Positions 1-8,847 of a stretch of DNA of 64,000 nt are shown piece by piece. The translations under genes and the position numbers were made by a program. Every line of letters begins with the position of its first letter. Positions within the stretch are counted from its first letter, which is position 1. The DNA lies in assembly GCF_036010325.1 (NCBI RefSeq), contig NZ_CP108549.1:7564001-7628000 (forward strand), read 5' to 3'. The notes beneath the pieces are model-generated. The model saw only the letters and a program-made list of their open reading frames with translations, was not told where the DNA came from and did no database searches. The stretch is from Streptomyces sp. NBC_01210 (lineage in GTDB: Bacteria > Actinomycetota > Actinomycetes > Streptomycetales > Streptomycetaceae).

Positions 1-306
1 CCGCAGGCGGGCCGCCATCTGTATGCCGACCTCGGACCGCTGCGCGCCCGTCTCGCCGAACGGGGCGTGAGCGACTCCATGGAGCTCGAGGAGTATCTGA
101 CCGACCGCCTCGGGACCCCCGTGCCCGGCGGCCACCGATTCGGCGACGAGCTGGGCGCGCTGCGCGTACGGCTGGCCACCGGGCCGTTGCTGGGAGCGAC
201 TCCCGAGCAGCGCCTGGAATCCCTCACCTCTCCGGCACCTCTGGAATTGCCGCATATGGCCGAGGCGTTGAGGATTTTTGGAACGGCCTTCGACGAACTG
301 CGTTGA
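1..306 (+). CDS. C-terminal end of a probable fold-type I PLP-dependent aminotransferase (partial)
   Basis: The reading frame is open from the first base of the window, so the start lies upstream; only about 101 C-terminal residues are visible. The pattern of a hydrophobic-Asp stretch (LYADLGPLRARLAERGV), then PVPGGHRFGDELGALRVRLA, resembles the C-terminal small domain of class I/II aminotransferases, where a G-x-x-F segment is followed by an arginine-containing strand that binds the substrate carboxylate. The PLP lysine would lie outside the window, so the reaction cannot be named. It ends 12 bases before the next gene on the same strand and may share its transcript. Confidence 0.55.
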   Translation, partial: PQAGRHLYADLGPLRARLAERGVSDSMELEEYLTDRLGTPVPGGHRFGDELGALRVRLATGPLLGATPEQRLESLTSPAPLELPHMAEALRIFGTAFDELR

Positions 307-318
307 ACGGAGCCCCGG

Positions 319-1497
319 ATGGCGGAACAGACGGAGCAGGCGGAGCACTCGGGACAGGCAGGCCAGACAGGGCACGCAGGGCAAGCGGGTACGGCAGGTG
401 CGGCGGGTACGGCAGGTACAGAAGAAGCTGCGGGTACAGAGGAAGCGGCGGGCGTGGCCGGAGTGCCGGGTGCGGCGGGACGCACCGCAGCCGCGCGCCC
501 CTCCCATGGCACCGCCGGAGGTGTACGGCCCCGCCCCCTCACCCGCCCCCTCGGCGAGATCCGCCACTGGCCCCGATCCTTCGCCGACCGCCTCACCGCT
601 CCGCTCCCCGGCGTACGCGCCATGGCCCGCCTGGCCAGGGAGGGCGCCGTACGCCCCGGCCCCGACGGGCTCCAGGACATTCCGCTGCTGCCGTTCGCGC
701 CGGAACCGCTGCCCGCAGTGGACACCGCGACCGTCGCCGTCACCTGGGCGGGACACGCCAGTTGGGTGCTGAGCATCGGCGGGCTCACCGTGCTCACCGA
801 CCCCGTCTGGTCGCGCCGGATCCTCGGCACTCCGGTCCGGATCACGCCCATCGGGGTGCGCTGGGAGGATGTGCCCCCCGTCGACGCCGTGGTCATCAGC
901 CACAACCACTTCGACCATCTGGACGCCCCCACCCTGAAAAGACTTCCGCGCCGCACCCCGCTCTTCGTCCCGGCCGGCCTCGGGCGCTGGTTCCGGCGCC
1001 GCCGCTTCACCCGGGTGACGGAACTCGACTGGTGGGAGGGCGCGGAGTTCAAGGGTGTCCGCTTCGACTTCGTACCGGCCCACCACTGGTCCAAGCGCAC
1101 CCTCACCGACACCTGCCGCTCCCTGTGGGGCGGCTGGGTGCTGGCGGACCAGCACGGTCAGTCGGTGTACTTCGCGGGCGACACCGGCTACGGCCACTGG
1201 TTCAAGGAGATCGGCCTCCGTCACCCGGACCTCGATCTGGCGCTGCTGCCGATCGGCGCCTACGACCCGCGCTGGTGGCTCAGTGACGTACACACCGATC
1301 CGGAGGAGGCCGTGCGCGCGTTCGAGGACCTCGGCGCGCGGAACATGGCACCGATGCACTGGGCGACGTTTGTGCTCTCCGCGGAGCCGGTGCTTGAGCC
1401 GCTCACCCGAGTGCGGGCTGCCTGGGAACGCACCGGCCGGCCGCGCGGACAGCTGTGGGACCTGCCGGTCGGCGGCTCACGCGTGCTGACCGGATGA
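319..1497 (+). CDS. MBL-fold metal-dependent hydrolase, NAPE-PLD/UlaG-like
   Basis: A 392-residue metallo-beta-lactamase-fold protein. The core runs from about residue 135 (VTWAGHASWVL), through the first strand pair ending LTDPVW, the metal-binding HNHFDHLD motif (H-x-H-x-D-H), AGDTGYG, and a late MHWATF histidine. This is the lactamase_B_2 pattern seen in NAPE-PLD-like phospholipases and UlaG-type lactonases; the substrate is not evident. The first 65 or so residues are a low-complexity tract of Gly, Ala, Thr, Glu and Gln repeats (AGQTGHAGQAGTAG) with no signal peptide, likely disordered. Translation could start further in, but ATG 319 is the first good start after the preceding gene. Its 3' end overlaps the convergent DedA gene by 21 bp. 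Confidence 0.85.
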   Translation: MAEQTEQAEHSGQAGQTGHAGQAGTAGAAGTAGTEEAAGTEEAAGVAGVPGAAGRTAAARPSHGTAGGVRPRPLTRPLGEIRHWPRSFADRLTAPLPGVRAMARLAREGAVRPGPDGLQDIPLLPFAPEPLPAVDTATVAVTWAGHASWVLSIGGLTVLTDPVWSRRILGTPVRITPIGVRWEDVPPVDAVVISHNHFDHLDAPTLKRLPRRTPLFVPAGLGRWFRRRRFTRVTELDWWEGAEFKGVRFDFVPAHHWSKRTLTDTCRSLWGGWVLADQHGQSVYFAGDTGYGHWFKEIGLRHPDLDLALLPIGAYDPRWWLSDVHTDPEEAVRAFEDLGARNMAPMHWATFVLSAEPVLEPLTRVRAAWERTGRPRGQLWDLPVGGSRVLTG

Positions 1498-2274
1498 GCC
1501 GGGTGAATCATGGCCGGGTGAATCATGGCCGGGTGAATCGGATGGGCCCGGTGAATTCCGGCCCGGTGAATCGGACGAGCCGGATGAGCCGGATGAGCCG
1601 GACGAGCCGGACGAGCCGGACGAGCCGGACCGCCGCGCCCGCCGCACCCAGCGCCACAGCGCCGGCGCCCCGCTGATCGCCACCGTCAGCGCCACCGCGA
1701 CGACCACGCCCTTCCACGGCTCGTCGAAGAGCGAAGCGCCCAGGATCCCGATCAGCTGATACGTCGCCGCCCAGGCGAGACACGCAGGGATGTCCCCGCG
1801 CACGAACCGGCGCAGCGGCATCCCGCTGAGCAGACACGCCAGCATCACCGGTATCCGCCCTGCGGGCACCAGCCGGGAGAGCACCAGCACCATCACCCCG
1901 TGCTCGTCCAGCTTGCGCTGCGCCTGCTCGATACGGTCGGGCGCGGCCCGGTCGCGCAGCGCCGCCAGCCAGCGCGAACCGTTCCTGGACCGGGTCCCGC
2001 GCTGCCCGAGCCAGTACAGCCCGACATCCCCGAGGAACGCGGCGGACGACGCCACCAGGAAGACGAACAGCAGCGAGAACGGAGTCGTCTGATGGAAGGC
2101 CACCACCGCGGCCGAACTCACCACCGCTCCCGTCGGCACCACCGGCACCAGCGCACCCAGCGCCACCAGCAGAAACAGCGACGGATAGCCGACTGCCTGC
2201 TGCGTCGACTCCGGTGGCAGCCTCCCCACCACCTCCGAGAGCTGCCCGAGGGTCCGCGACAACTCCGAACTCAC
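1477..2274 (-). CDS. DedA-family (VTT-domain) membrane protein with repetitive C-terminal tail
   Basis: 265 residues. Several hydrophobic segments (for example SLFLLVALGALVPVVP and TPFSLLFVFLVASSAAF) surround the DedA/VTT features GDVGLYWLGQRGTRSRNG, the basic segment, and RLVPAGRIPVMLACLLSGMP, typical of DedA proteins thought to move polyprenyl phosphates or phospholipids between membrane leaflets. The GTG start overlaps the stop of the upstream MBL hydrolase (GTGA at 2271-2274), implying translational coupling. The last 50 or so residues are an SGS/SPG repeat encoded by tandem DNA repeats (1501-1630) and lie outside the conserved domain. The function is inferred from the family only. Confidence 0.88.
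   Translation of the reverse strand: MSSELSRTLGQLSEVVGRLPPESTQQAVGYPSLFLLVALGALVPVVPTGAVVSSAAVVAFHQTTPFSLLFVFLVASSAAFLGDVGLYWLGQRGTRSRNGSRWLAALRDRAAPDRIEQAQRKLDEHGVMVLVLSRLVPAGRIPVMLACLLSGMPLRRFVRGDIPACLAWAATYQLIGILGASLFDEPWKGVVVAVALTVAISGAPALWRWVRRARRSGSSGSSGSSGSSGSSGSSDSPGRNSPGPSDSPGHDSPGHDSPGSSGQHA
1501..1630. repeat. Tandem 15-bp and 9-bp repeats inside the DedA 3' end
   Basis: Two to three copies of a 15-bp unit GGGTGAATCATGGCC start at 1501, followed by degenerate GGTGAATC units. Six perfect or near-perfect copies of the 9-bp unit GAGCCGGAY then fill 1577-1630. All units are multiples of three, so they extend the Ser-Gly-Ser tail of the minus-strand DedA protein without a frameshift. 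Copy number is likely to vary between strains. Confidence 0.9.
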
Positions 2275-3053
2275 CGGGCGGCCTCCGGTCTGACCCGCTC
2301 GCCGTGCCCCAGCAGATGCACCGCCACCTGCGGAGCCAGCCGCGCCGCTCTCCGTACGAACTCCTCGCCCGGCGCGTAAAATTCATGAGGCCGGATCCCG
2401 TCCATCCCGATCGGCCAGTAGGTGCCGAAGTGCACCGGCACGGCCGCGCGCGGTGCGAGTGCGGCGAGCGCCTGCGCGGCCCGGACCGCGTCCAGATGCC
2501 CACGCCCGAGATACGGCCCCCAGCCGCCGACCGGCAGCAGCGCCACATCGACCGGGCCGACCTCCTCGGCCATCGAGTCGAAGAGCCCGGTGTCCCCGGC
2601 GAAGTACGTACGCGTCTCACCGCTGATCACATAGCCGAGCGCGGGCGAACGGTGCGGCCCCAGCGGCAGCCGCCGCCCGTCGTGCAGCGCGGGCACGGCC
2701 CGCACCCGCAGCTCGTCGACGCTGACCTCGTCGCCCGGCGCCACCTCCGTGACCCGTAGCCCGGCCGCGCTCGTCAGCCGCTTCAGCCCGGGCACGGAGC
2801 GGCGCGCACCGCTCGGCAGCAGCAGCCGGGTACCGGGCGCGAGCCGGGCGAGCGACGGCAGATGGAGATGGTCGGCGTGCAGATGGGAGACGAGGACCGC
2901 CTCGGCGACCGCGGCCTCGGCCGGCGGCAGCTCACCGCGCCTTCGGCGCAAATGCGCGAGCCGTCGCACGAACAGCGGGTCGGTCAGCACCCGGACCCCG
3001 GAGTCCTCGATCGTGCAGGTGGCATGACCCCACCAGGTGACCTCCACCGGCAC
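2271..3053 (-). CDS. MBL-fold metal-dependent hydrolase (second copy)
   Basis: 260 residues from a GTG start at 3053. The start is chosen because AGGAGG lies 7 bases upstream (3061-3066) and the protein then begins MPVEVTWWGHATCTIED, right at the first strand of the fold; a longer upstream frame exists but has no family similarity. The metal motif is VSHLHADHLHLPSL, followed by YFAGDTGLF and a late PVHFGTYWP histidine. It is a paralogue of the gene at 319 but lacks the long N-terminal tail. The substrate is unknown. It is translationally coupled to the DedA gene downstream. Confidence 0.87.
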   Translation of the reverse strand: MPVEVTWWGHATCTIEDSGVRVLTDPLFVRRLAHLRRRRGELPPAEAAVAEAVLVSHLHADHLHLPSLARLAPGTRLLLPSGARRSVPGLKRLTSAAGLRVTEVAPGDEVSVDELRVRAVPALHDGRRLPLGPHRSPALGYVISGETRTYFAGDTGLFDSMAEEVGPVDVALLPVGGWGPYLGRGHLDAVRAAQALAALAPRAAVPVHFGTYWPIGMDGIRPHEFYAPGEEFVRRAARLAPQVAVHLLGHGERVRPEAAR

Positions 3054-3200
3054 GCAGCACCTCCTCGTTCCCGCTCCCTGCTCCCTCTCCCCGTTCCCGT
3101 ACGAGCCTAGGGCGTCCTGCGGGCTGAGCGCGCCGGTGCGCGCCTCCTCGGGCGGGGACGATCGGAGTAGGGTCGGCGGGACAGCGAGCACAGGGGGACG

Positions 3201-3605
3201 ATGGACGGCGTACGAGTGGCGGCGATCGCCAGCCTGACCCCTCTCGAGGAGCTGGACCGCGACCCTTTCCTGGTCGACACCCGCAGTCAGCACGCGATGT
3301 GCGCCCGCTGGGCGGCCGACAAGGGCTATATCGTCACCTGTCACCTGCTCTTCTACGGTCTGCGGCCCGACCACAGCGGACTCTGGTCCGATGTCGAGGC
3401 GGGCCAGGTGGACCTCTTCGTCGCCCCCAACGAGCGAGTGCTGTCACGGGCGTTGACGTCGGTGCCCGACTTCTTCGCCGAATGCGGGCGCAGAGGCGTA
3501 CGGCTGGAGACCGCGGGCCTGGACGAGCCCGCCTACGACGCGGCGATGAAGGCCAATGTCCACCGCAGGCTCTCGATGCCGACGGCCGGTTACGACGGCT
3601 GCTGA
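3201..3605 (+). CDS. Small protein resembling a solitary resolvase N-terminal domain
   Basis: 134 residues with a purine-rich ribosome site (AGGGGG) just ahead of ATG 3201. The order of features loosely follows serine-recombinase catalytic domains: VRVAAIASLTPLEELD (place of the RVS nucleophile strand), TRSQHAMCARWAADKGYIV (place of the Q-x-x-x-C-x-x-x-A-x-x-x-G helix), GQVDLFVAPNERVLSR (place of the DRLSR motif) and GVRLETAG. There is no DNA-binding tail. This is my inference from residue patterns; it could be an unrelated conserved Streptomyces protein. It is divergent from the MBL hydrolase gene across a 147-bp gap. Confidence 0.6.
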   Translation: MDGVRVAAIASLTPLEELDRDPFLVDTRSQHAMCARWAADKGYIVTCHLLFYGLRPDHSGLWSDVEAGQVDLFVAPNERVLSRALTSVPDFFAECGRRGVRLETAGLDEPAYDAAMKANVHRRLSMPTAGYDGC

Positions 3606-3720
3606 CCGCGACTCCCGTTCGCCCGACCGCCCTGCCCACGGCCCGGCGGCCGCTCCACCGGATCGCCACGCGCCGCTGTGCCACGCTGGAGATCTGCTCC
3701 ACGGGTGAGGTGAAGACGGC

Positions 3721-5799
3721 GTGGTCGAAGGGCGATGGCGTACGGCGGGCAGAGCCCTGCTGCGCGTGATCGTGGTGTGGGCGGTGTCCACGCTGACGAT
3801 GCTCGCGCTCGCCGGGCTGCTGCCCGACTTCCAGCTCCAGTCCGACGACGGTGACAGCATCACCAGGACCGCGGTCACCGCCGCCTGGGGCGCGGGGGCC
3901 TTCGGTCTGCTGACCGCGCTGGTCTGGCCGGTCGTCGTACGGGCGCTGCTGCTCGTATCCGCCCTGGTACTCGGCCTGTTGGTCTTTTTCCTCAACGGTT
4001 CACTGCTGCTGATCGCCCTCTGGCTGATCCCCGACGGACGCGGCGCGGCCGACCTGGATACCGCCGTGGTCGTCGCCGCTGTGATGTCCGCCGTCGCATC
4101 GGCGACCTCCACCGCGCTCGCCGTCCGGGACGACGACGCCTACCGCCGCAGGCTCTCCCGGCTCGCCGACCGCCGTCGGCGACGGCGCGGCGTGGACGGT
4201 GGCCGCGCGGGTACCCCCGGCACGGTTTTCCTGCAGCTCGACGGCGTCGGGCACGAGGTACTGCGACGCGCGGCCAAGGACGGTGTGATGCCAACCGTCG
4301 CCGCCTGGATGGACGAGAGCCACCGGCTCACGCCCTGGCGCACCGACTGGTCCAGCCAGACCGGCGCCAGCCAGCTCGGTATCCTGCACGGCTCCAACCA
4401 CGATGTGCCCGCCTTCCGCTGGTACGAGAAGGACAGCGGCCGGGTCCTGGTCTGCAACCGGCCCGCGAGCGCCGCCGAACTGCAGCGCCGCGCCATCCAG
4501 CGCACCGGCGAAGGGGGGCTGCTCACCGTCGACGGCGCCAGCCGCGGCAATCTCTTCAGCGGCGGAGCCGAACAGGTCGCCCTCGTTCTGTCGGTGGCCG
4601 CCAGGCGCGGCCGGGCCACCCGTTCCCGGGCCGGCTACTTCGCATACTTCTCCGATCCCGCCAACGCCGTCCGTACTGCCATGTCCTTCGTCGCCGAAGT
4701 CGCCCGCGAGATCGGCCAGTCGACGCCGGCGCGGCTGCGCGGCGACCGGCCGCGGATCAAACGGGGCGGGCTCTACCCCCTCATCCGGGCGTTCGCGACC
4801 GTTGTCGAGCGGGATGTGGTGGTGGCCGCGGTGATAGGGGACATGCTCGCCGGACGTAACGCCGTCTACGCCGACCTCGTCGCCTACGACGAAGTGGCAC
4901 ACCACTCCGGACCGCACAGCCGGGACGCTTCGATGGTGCTCGAGCGCCTCGACCGTTCGCTCGCGATGATCGCCAAGGTCGCCGAGCACACGCCGCGCGG
5001 CTACCGGATCGTGTTGCTGTCCGACCACGGCCAGAGCCCGGGCGAGACCTTCGAGGGCGCGTACGGACTCTCCCTCAAGGACCTGGTGCGGGCCGGGTGC
5101 GGACTGCCGGTCTCGCGTCGGGCGGAACGCTCCAAGCGCGGCGCTGAGGCGCGCGACGCCGCCGGTGACGCCCTGCGCAGCGCGCTCCACCGGCGGGTGG
5201 CGGAGGAAGCCGACGAACATCCGGCGCCCGGCCCGGATCCGATCGTGCTGGCCTCCGGGAATCTCGCGTTGATTTCCTTCCCCGATACGGCGGAACGCCT
5301 CAGCCGCGAGCAGATCGAGCACCGCCATCCCGCACTGCTCAGTACGCTCGCCAACCATCCCGGCATCGGGTTCCTGCTGGTACGCAGCGAGGAGCACGGC
5401 TCAGTGGTGCTGGGCCCCGGCGGTGTGGAGGTGCCGGTCACCGAGCTGGCGGACAGCGGTCCGCTGGCCGTCTTCGGCAGGGGCGCGGCCGACGCCGTAC
5501 GCCGCAGCGACTCCTTCCCGCATGTCGCCGACATCATGGTCAACTCGATGCACGACCCGGAGGCGGGCACGGTGCACGCCTTCGAGGAGCAGATCGGCTC
5601 GCACGGCGGGCTCGGCGGTGAACAGGCCCAGCCCTTCCTGCTGTCGCCGGTCGATCTGTCGGCGCCTGTCGCGGACGGCGCGGAACTGGTCGGCGCGGAA
5701 CGGGTGCACCGGGTACTGAGGCGCTGGCTGCGCGAGTGCGCGGGACCGCAGGTGCCGATCGGTCCTGCCGAGGCTTCCCCGCCGGACCGAGCAGCCTGA
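3721..5799 (+). CDS. Membrane-anchored type I phosphodiesterase / alkaline-phosphatase-superfamily protein
   Basis: 692 residues. The N-terminal 125 or so residues contain about four membrane segments (LLRVIVVWAVSTLTMLALAG; FGLLTALVWPVVVRALLLV; LVLGLLVFFLNGSLLLIALW; VVVAAVMSAVASATSTALAV), a part often annotated as phage holin family in Streptomyces. From about residue 165 there is an alkaline-phosphatase-like hydrolase: VFLQLDGVGHEVL (metal Asp), TDWSSQTGASQLGIL (Thr/Ser nucleophile region), DLVAYDEVAHHSGPHS and IVLLSDHGQSPGE (metal Asp and His). It probably cleaves phosphodiester or pyrophosphate bonds at the membrane; the substrate is unknown. GTG 3721 follows GGTGAGGTGA. A lytic holin role is unlikely given the enzyme domain. 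Confidence 0.82.
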   Translation: MVEGRWRTAGRALLRVIVVWAVSTLTMLALAGLLPDFQLQSDDGDSITRTAVTAAWGAGAFGLLTALVWPVVVRALLLVSALVLGLLVFFLNGSLLLIALWLIPDGRGAADLDTAVVVAAVMSAVASATSTALAVRDDDAYRRRLSRLADRRRRRRGVDGGRAGTPGTVFLQLDGVGHEVLRRAAKDGVMPTVAAWMDESHRLTPWRTDWSSQTGASQLGILHGSNHDVPAFRWYEKDSGRVLVCNRPASAAELQRRAIQRTGEGGLLTVDGASRGNLFSGGAEQVALVLSVAARRGRATRSRAGYFAYFSDPANAVRTAMSFVAEVAREIGQSTPARLRGDRPRIKRGGLYPLIRAFATVVERDVVVAAVIGDMLAGRNAVYADLVAYDEVAHHSGPHSRDASMVLERLDRSLAMIAKVAEHTPRGYRIVLLSDHGQSPGETFEGAYGLSLKDLVRAGCGLPVSRRAERSKRGAEARDAAGDALRSALHRRVAEEADEHPAPGPDPIVLASGNLALISFPDTAERLSREQIEHRHPALLSTLANHPGIGFLLVRSEEHGSVVLGPGGVEVPVTELADSGPLAVFGRGAADAVRRSDSFPHVADIMVNSMHDPEAGTVHAFEEQIGSHGGLGGEQAQPFLLSPVDLSAPVADGAELVGAERVHRVLRRWLRECAGPQVPIGPAEASPPDRAA

Positions 5800-5922
5800 G
5801 CCGGGGGGCGGGTGGACCAGGAGGTCCGGGGAGCAGGAGGACCAGGGGGTTTTCCTTCCGTGGGGCCAGGTGTCCCGGATACGTTGAGGCGACGGAAGAT
5901 CCGGCGGACCAGGGAGTGCCTT

Positions 5923-6975
5923 TTGCGTGCTGTGATGTTCGAAGAGTTCGGCAAGCCGCTCGAGGTACGGGAGGTTCCCGACCCCGTACCGCCCCACGAC
6001 GGCGCGGTCATCCGGGTCGAGGCGACGGGTCTCTGCCGCAGCGACTGGCACGGCTGGATGGGCCACGACTCCGACGTCACCCTCCCGCACGTACCCGGTC
6101 ATGAACTGGCCGGCGTGATCGAGTCGGTCGGCGCGGACGTCGTCAACTGGCGGCCCGGCGACCGGGTCACGATGCCCTTCATCTGCGCCTGCGGCCGATG
6201 CGCCGCCTGCGCGCGCGGCGCCCAGCAGGTGTGCGAGCGCCAGGAGCAGCCCGGATTCACCCACTGGGGTTCCTTCGCCGAGTACGTCCCGGTGCACCAC
6301 GCCGACACCAACCTGGTGGCCCTTCCCGACACGATGTCGTTCGTCACGGCCGCGAGCCTGGGCTGCCGGTTCGCCACCGCCTTCCGCGCCGTGGTCGGGC
6401 AGGGCAGAGTGCGGCCGGGGGAGTGGGTTGCGGTGCACGGCTGCGGCGGGGTGGGCCTTTCCGCGGTGATGATCGCCGCGGCGTGCGGGGCCGGAGTCGT
6501 CGCCGTCGATGTCTCGCCCGGAGCGCTGGAGCTGGCCAGGACGTTCGGCGCGACCGTGTGCGTGGACGCCTCCACGCTGACCGGTAGCGTCGCCGATGCG
6601 GTCCACGAGGCGACCCGCGGCGGCGCCCATCTCTCGCTCGACGCCCTGGGCGCGCCGGTGACCTGCGTGAACTCTGTACAGAGCCTGCGCCGCCAGGGCC
6701 GGCATGTGCAGGTCGGACTGCTGCCCGACGGTGTCCACCTGCCGATGGACCGGGTCGTTCCGCTGGAGCTGGAGATCCTCGGCAGCCATGGCATGGCCGC
6801 GCATGCCTACCCGGAAATGATGGCGATGGTTGCCTCCGGCGCACTGCGACCGGATCTGCTGGTGACAACGGAGATCGGCCTCGACGACGTACCGGCGGCG
6901 CTCGTTGCCCTGGGCGGCGCGTCCGGAACGGGCGTCACGGTGATCACGCCGCACGCCTCCGTGAATTCGGCGTAA
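5923..6975 (+). CDS. Zinc-dependent alcohol dehydrogenase (MDR family)
   Basis: 350 residues from TTG 5923, chosen because AGGGAG lies 6 bases upstream and the protein then begins [21 protein letters not shown] as in the family; the open frame runs further upstream without similarity. Catalytic zinc ligands appear as [10 protein letters not shown] and GHELAG; the structural zinc has four cysteines in [17 protein letters not shown]. The Rossmann motif is [15 protein letters not shown]. It should oxidise an alcohol or reduce an aldehyde with NAD(P); the exact substrate cannot be read from sequence. Confidence 0.9.
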   Translation: MRAVMFEEFGKPLEVREVPDPVPPHDGAVIRVEATGLCRSDWHGWMGHDSDVTLPHVPGHELAGVIESVGADVVNWRPGDRVTMPFICACGRCAACARGAQQVCERQEQPGFTHWGSFAEYVPVHHADTNLVALPDTMSFVTAASLGCRFATAFRAVVGQGRVRPGEWVAVHGCGGVGLSAVMIAAACGAGVVAVDVSPGALELARTFGATVCVDASTLTGSVADAVHEATRGGAHLSLDALGAPVTCVNSVQSLRRQGRHVQVGLLPDGVHLPMDRVVPLELEILGSHGMAAHAYPEMMAMVASGALRPDLLVTTEIGLDDVPAALVALGGASGTGVTVITPHASVNSA

Positions 6976-7067
6976 TACGCGTACCCCGGTAGAGCGGATC
7001 TCGCGCCTGCCGGGGAAGAACGGGGCGGTTCCTGGGAAGTGGAGGCATGTCCAGGAGGTCGTGCCTC

Positions 7068-7418
7068 ATGCAGCAGCCCACGCCCGTTGCCGCGTCCCGC
7101 CGTGCCGCCCTGCTGCTGATGCTGTTCCTGGCCCTGCTGAGCGTGATCCAGTCCTCCGCCGCTCCGGCCGGGGCCATGGAGACCGTGGCCTCGGCGCCTG
7201 CCGAGCCCGTGGGAGAGAGCCACCAGGACGAGGCCGACACGGAACAGCCGGCGCCGGGCCGCCGGGCCTTCCGCCCGGTGTCGCCGGCCCCGCCGGAGAC
7301 CCGGCTCCGGCAGCGTCCGGGCACCGCCGGCCCCGCCCCGTACCGTCCCCGCACACGCCAGTCGACAAAACCGCCGCTTCCTCCGCGCACCGAGCGTTGT
7401 GTGGTCCTGCGCTGCTGA
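7068..7418 (+). CDS. Small hypothetical secreted or membrane protein, proline-rich
   Basis: 116 residues from ATG 7068, preferred over ATG 7047 because AGGAGG at 7053-7058 is correctly spaced for 7068. A hydrophobic N-terminal segment (AALLLMLFLALLSVIQSSAA) looks like a signal peptide or single membrane span; the rest is Pro/Arg/Glu-rich and ends CVVLRC. No family is recognised. Confidence 0.55.
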   Translation: MQQPTPVAASRRAALLLMLFLALLSVIQSSAAPAGAMETVASAPAEPVGESHQDEADTEQPAPGRRAFRPVSPAPPETRLRQRPGTAGPAPYRPRTRQSTKPPLPPRTERCVVLRC

Positions 7419-7475
7419 CGAGCCCGGTCTTCGCCGAGCCCCCATCAGCCACAGCACACCGTGAGGTGCACAGCC

Positions 7476-7640
7476 ATGCCCATCGACCCCTTCGCAGCAC
7501 TCAACGCCATGCTCCGCGCCGAAGCCGCCCGCTCCGCCGAACCGGAGGAGCACGGACGCTCCGCCAAGACCGAGCCCGACGATCCCGAGGCCCCGTTCGA
7601 CGCCGGCCGCCCGTCGGCCGACGCCGACGGCGCTGTCTGA
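7476..7640 (+). CDS. Small acidic protein of unknown function
   Basis: A 54-residue open frame beginning MPIDPFAALNAMLRAEAARS, with a GTGAGG ribosome site 9 bases before the ATG. The product is Ala/Glu/Asp-rich and ends DADGAV. Third-position GC is high, as expected for a coding frame. It follows the secreted small protein by 57 bases. No family recognised. Confidence 0.6.
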   Translation: MPIDPFAALNAMLRAEAARSAEPEEHGRSAKTEPDDPEAPFDAGRPSADADGAV

Positions 7641-7735
7641 CGCCTCTGCCCACGAGCTCACACGTCAACAGGTCGGCTGCCGAGTGGGATCGGCGGCCGA
7701 CCCGTTGGTCTGGAGGCGTGAAAAATAGTAGCCAT

Positions 7736-7754
7736 GTACATAGTATCTATGTAC
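7736..7754. promoter_or_regulatory. Probable operator of the MarR regulator
   Basis: A perfect inverted repeat with 8-bp arms and a 3-bp spacer (GTACATAG-TAT-CTATGTAC) lies 10 bases before the start of the MarR gene in an AT-rich stretch. The position and size fit an autoregulatory MarR-dimer site. Confidence 0.7.
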
Positions 7755-7764
7755 TGTATTACTC

Positions 7765-8235
7765 ATGAGTGATGCTGCATCCGAAAGCCCGACGCCCGGC
7801 TTCCTGGTCTGGCGCCTGTCGATGAAATGGCGGGTGGCCGTCGACCGGGCCGTCGCGCCGCTGGGTCTGACGCACGCGCAGTACTCACTGCTGGCGTCAC
7901 TGCTCGGCATGCAGCGGTCCGGGCTGCGGCCCAGTCAGCGCCAACTCGCCGACCACACCGGCCTCGAAGCGCTCTATGTCTCCAAACTGGCCCGCACCCT
8001 GGAGGCCGCCGGCCTCATCGAGCGCGCCCCGGACCCCGCCGACACTCGGGCGGTCCGGTTGTCGCTCACCACCCATGGGCGCGAGGTCACCCGACGCGCC
8101 ATCACCGTCGTCCACCAGCTCCTCGACCAACTCATGGCGCCCCTGGGCGGGCTGGACGGCCGGCGGGCCGAAGTCTTCTCCCGTGAACTCGCGACCCTGC
8201 TCGACACACCACTCGACTTCCCGACCGAGGAGTAA
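7765..8235 (+). CDS. MarR-family transcriptional regulator
   Basis: 156 residues with the MarR winged helix: LTHAQYSLLASLLG (helix 2 area), SQRQLADHTGLEALYVSKLARTLEAAGL (recognition helices) and the wing RAPDPADTRAVRLSLTTHG, then the dimerising C-terminal helices. It is followed after 2 bases by a second winged-helix protein, suggesting a two-gene operon. A perfect palindrome in its promoter points to autorepression. The ligand is unknown. Confidence 0.9.
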   Translation: MSDAASESPTPGFLVWRLSMKWRVAVDRAVAPLGLTHAQYSLLASLLGMQRSGLRPSQRQLADHTGLEALYVSKLARTLEAAGLIERAPDPADTRAVRLSLTTHGREVTRRAITVVHQLLDQLMAPLGGLDGRRAEVFSRELATLLDTPLDFPTEE

Positions 8236-8237
8236 CC

Positions 8238-8696
8238 ATGTCCACCGCCCCGACCCTCAACGGCCAGGTCATAGGCCAGGCCCACTACGCCACCCGGGCC
8301 GTCCTGGAACGCCTGGTGGCCGGCACCGGCGCCACGTTCCACCAGGTGGTGGCGCTCAACGCCACCGCGGACAGCGGCGCGGCCATGGACCGCGACCGGC
8401 TCGTCCTCCGGATGACAAGCACCTTGAAGATCGACGAATCGACGGCGCTGGCGGCGATCGCCGACCTGACGGCCTCGAAGCTGGTGGAGACGCTGCCGGG
8501 CGACGAGTCCCGTATCCGGCTCACGGACGCGGGCCGGGCACTGCAGGACCGGATCAGCATCGCCACCGCCGGAATCACCGAGCGGCTGTACGGCGACCTC
8601 CCGGCCGAAGACCTGGCGGCGGCGAGCCGCGTACTGACCGCTGTCACCGCCCGGGCCAACGCCGAACTGGACAGCGCCCAGCCTCCGTCGGCCTGA
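8238..8696 (+). CDS. MarR-like winged-helix protein
   Basis: 152 residues. It has the MarR layout: an N-terminal helix (HYATRAVLERLVAGTG), a wHTH region around DESTALAAIADLTASKLVETL, and a wing ending DESRIRLTDAGRAL followed by C-terminal helices. It is more divergent than its neighbour. The 2-base gap implies co-transcription; the two may form a heterodimer or sense related ligands, which is speculation. Confidence 0.75.
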   Translation: MSTAPTLNGQVIGQAHYATRAVLERLVAGTGATFHQVVALNATADSGAAMDRDRLVLRMTSTLKIDESTALAAIADLTASKLVETLPGDESRIRLTDAGRALQDRISIATAGITERLYGDLPAEDLAAASRVLTAVTARANAELDSAQPPSA

Positions 8697-8847
8697 CCCC
8701 CGCTCTCGCCGGCAACGCACCCGGTCAGGAAACCAGGAGCGCGCGCCCGATCTGAGCCCCGCCGCACCAGCGCGCGCCCTTGGCAGCGGATGCGGCCAGT
8801 CGCATGCTGGAGCCGCAGCGGCGGTTGGCTGGGGGAGGGGCCTCACT

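Noticed and set aside
3721..5799. A phage holin, and hence prophage remains
   Set aside because: Only the N-terminal membrane part resembles holin annotations; most of the protein is an alkaline-phosphatase-like enzyme and no phage genes are nearby.
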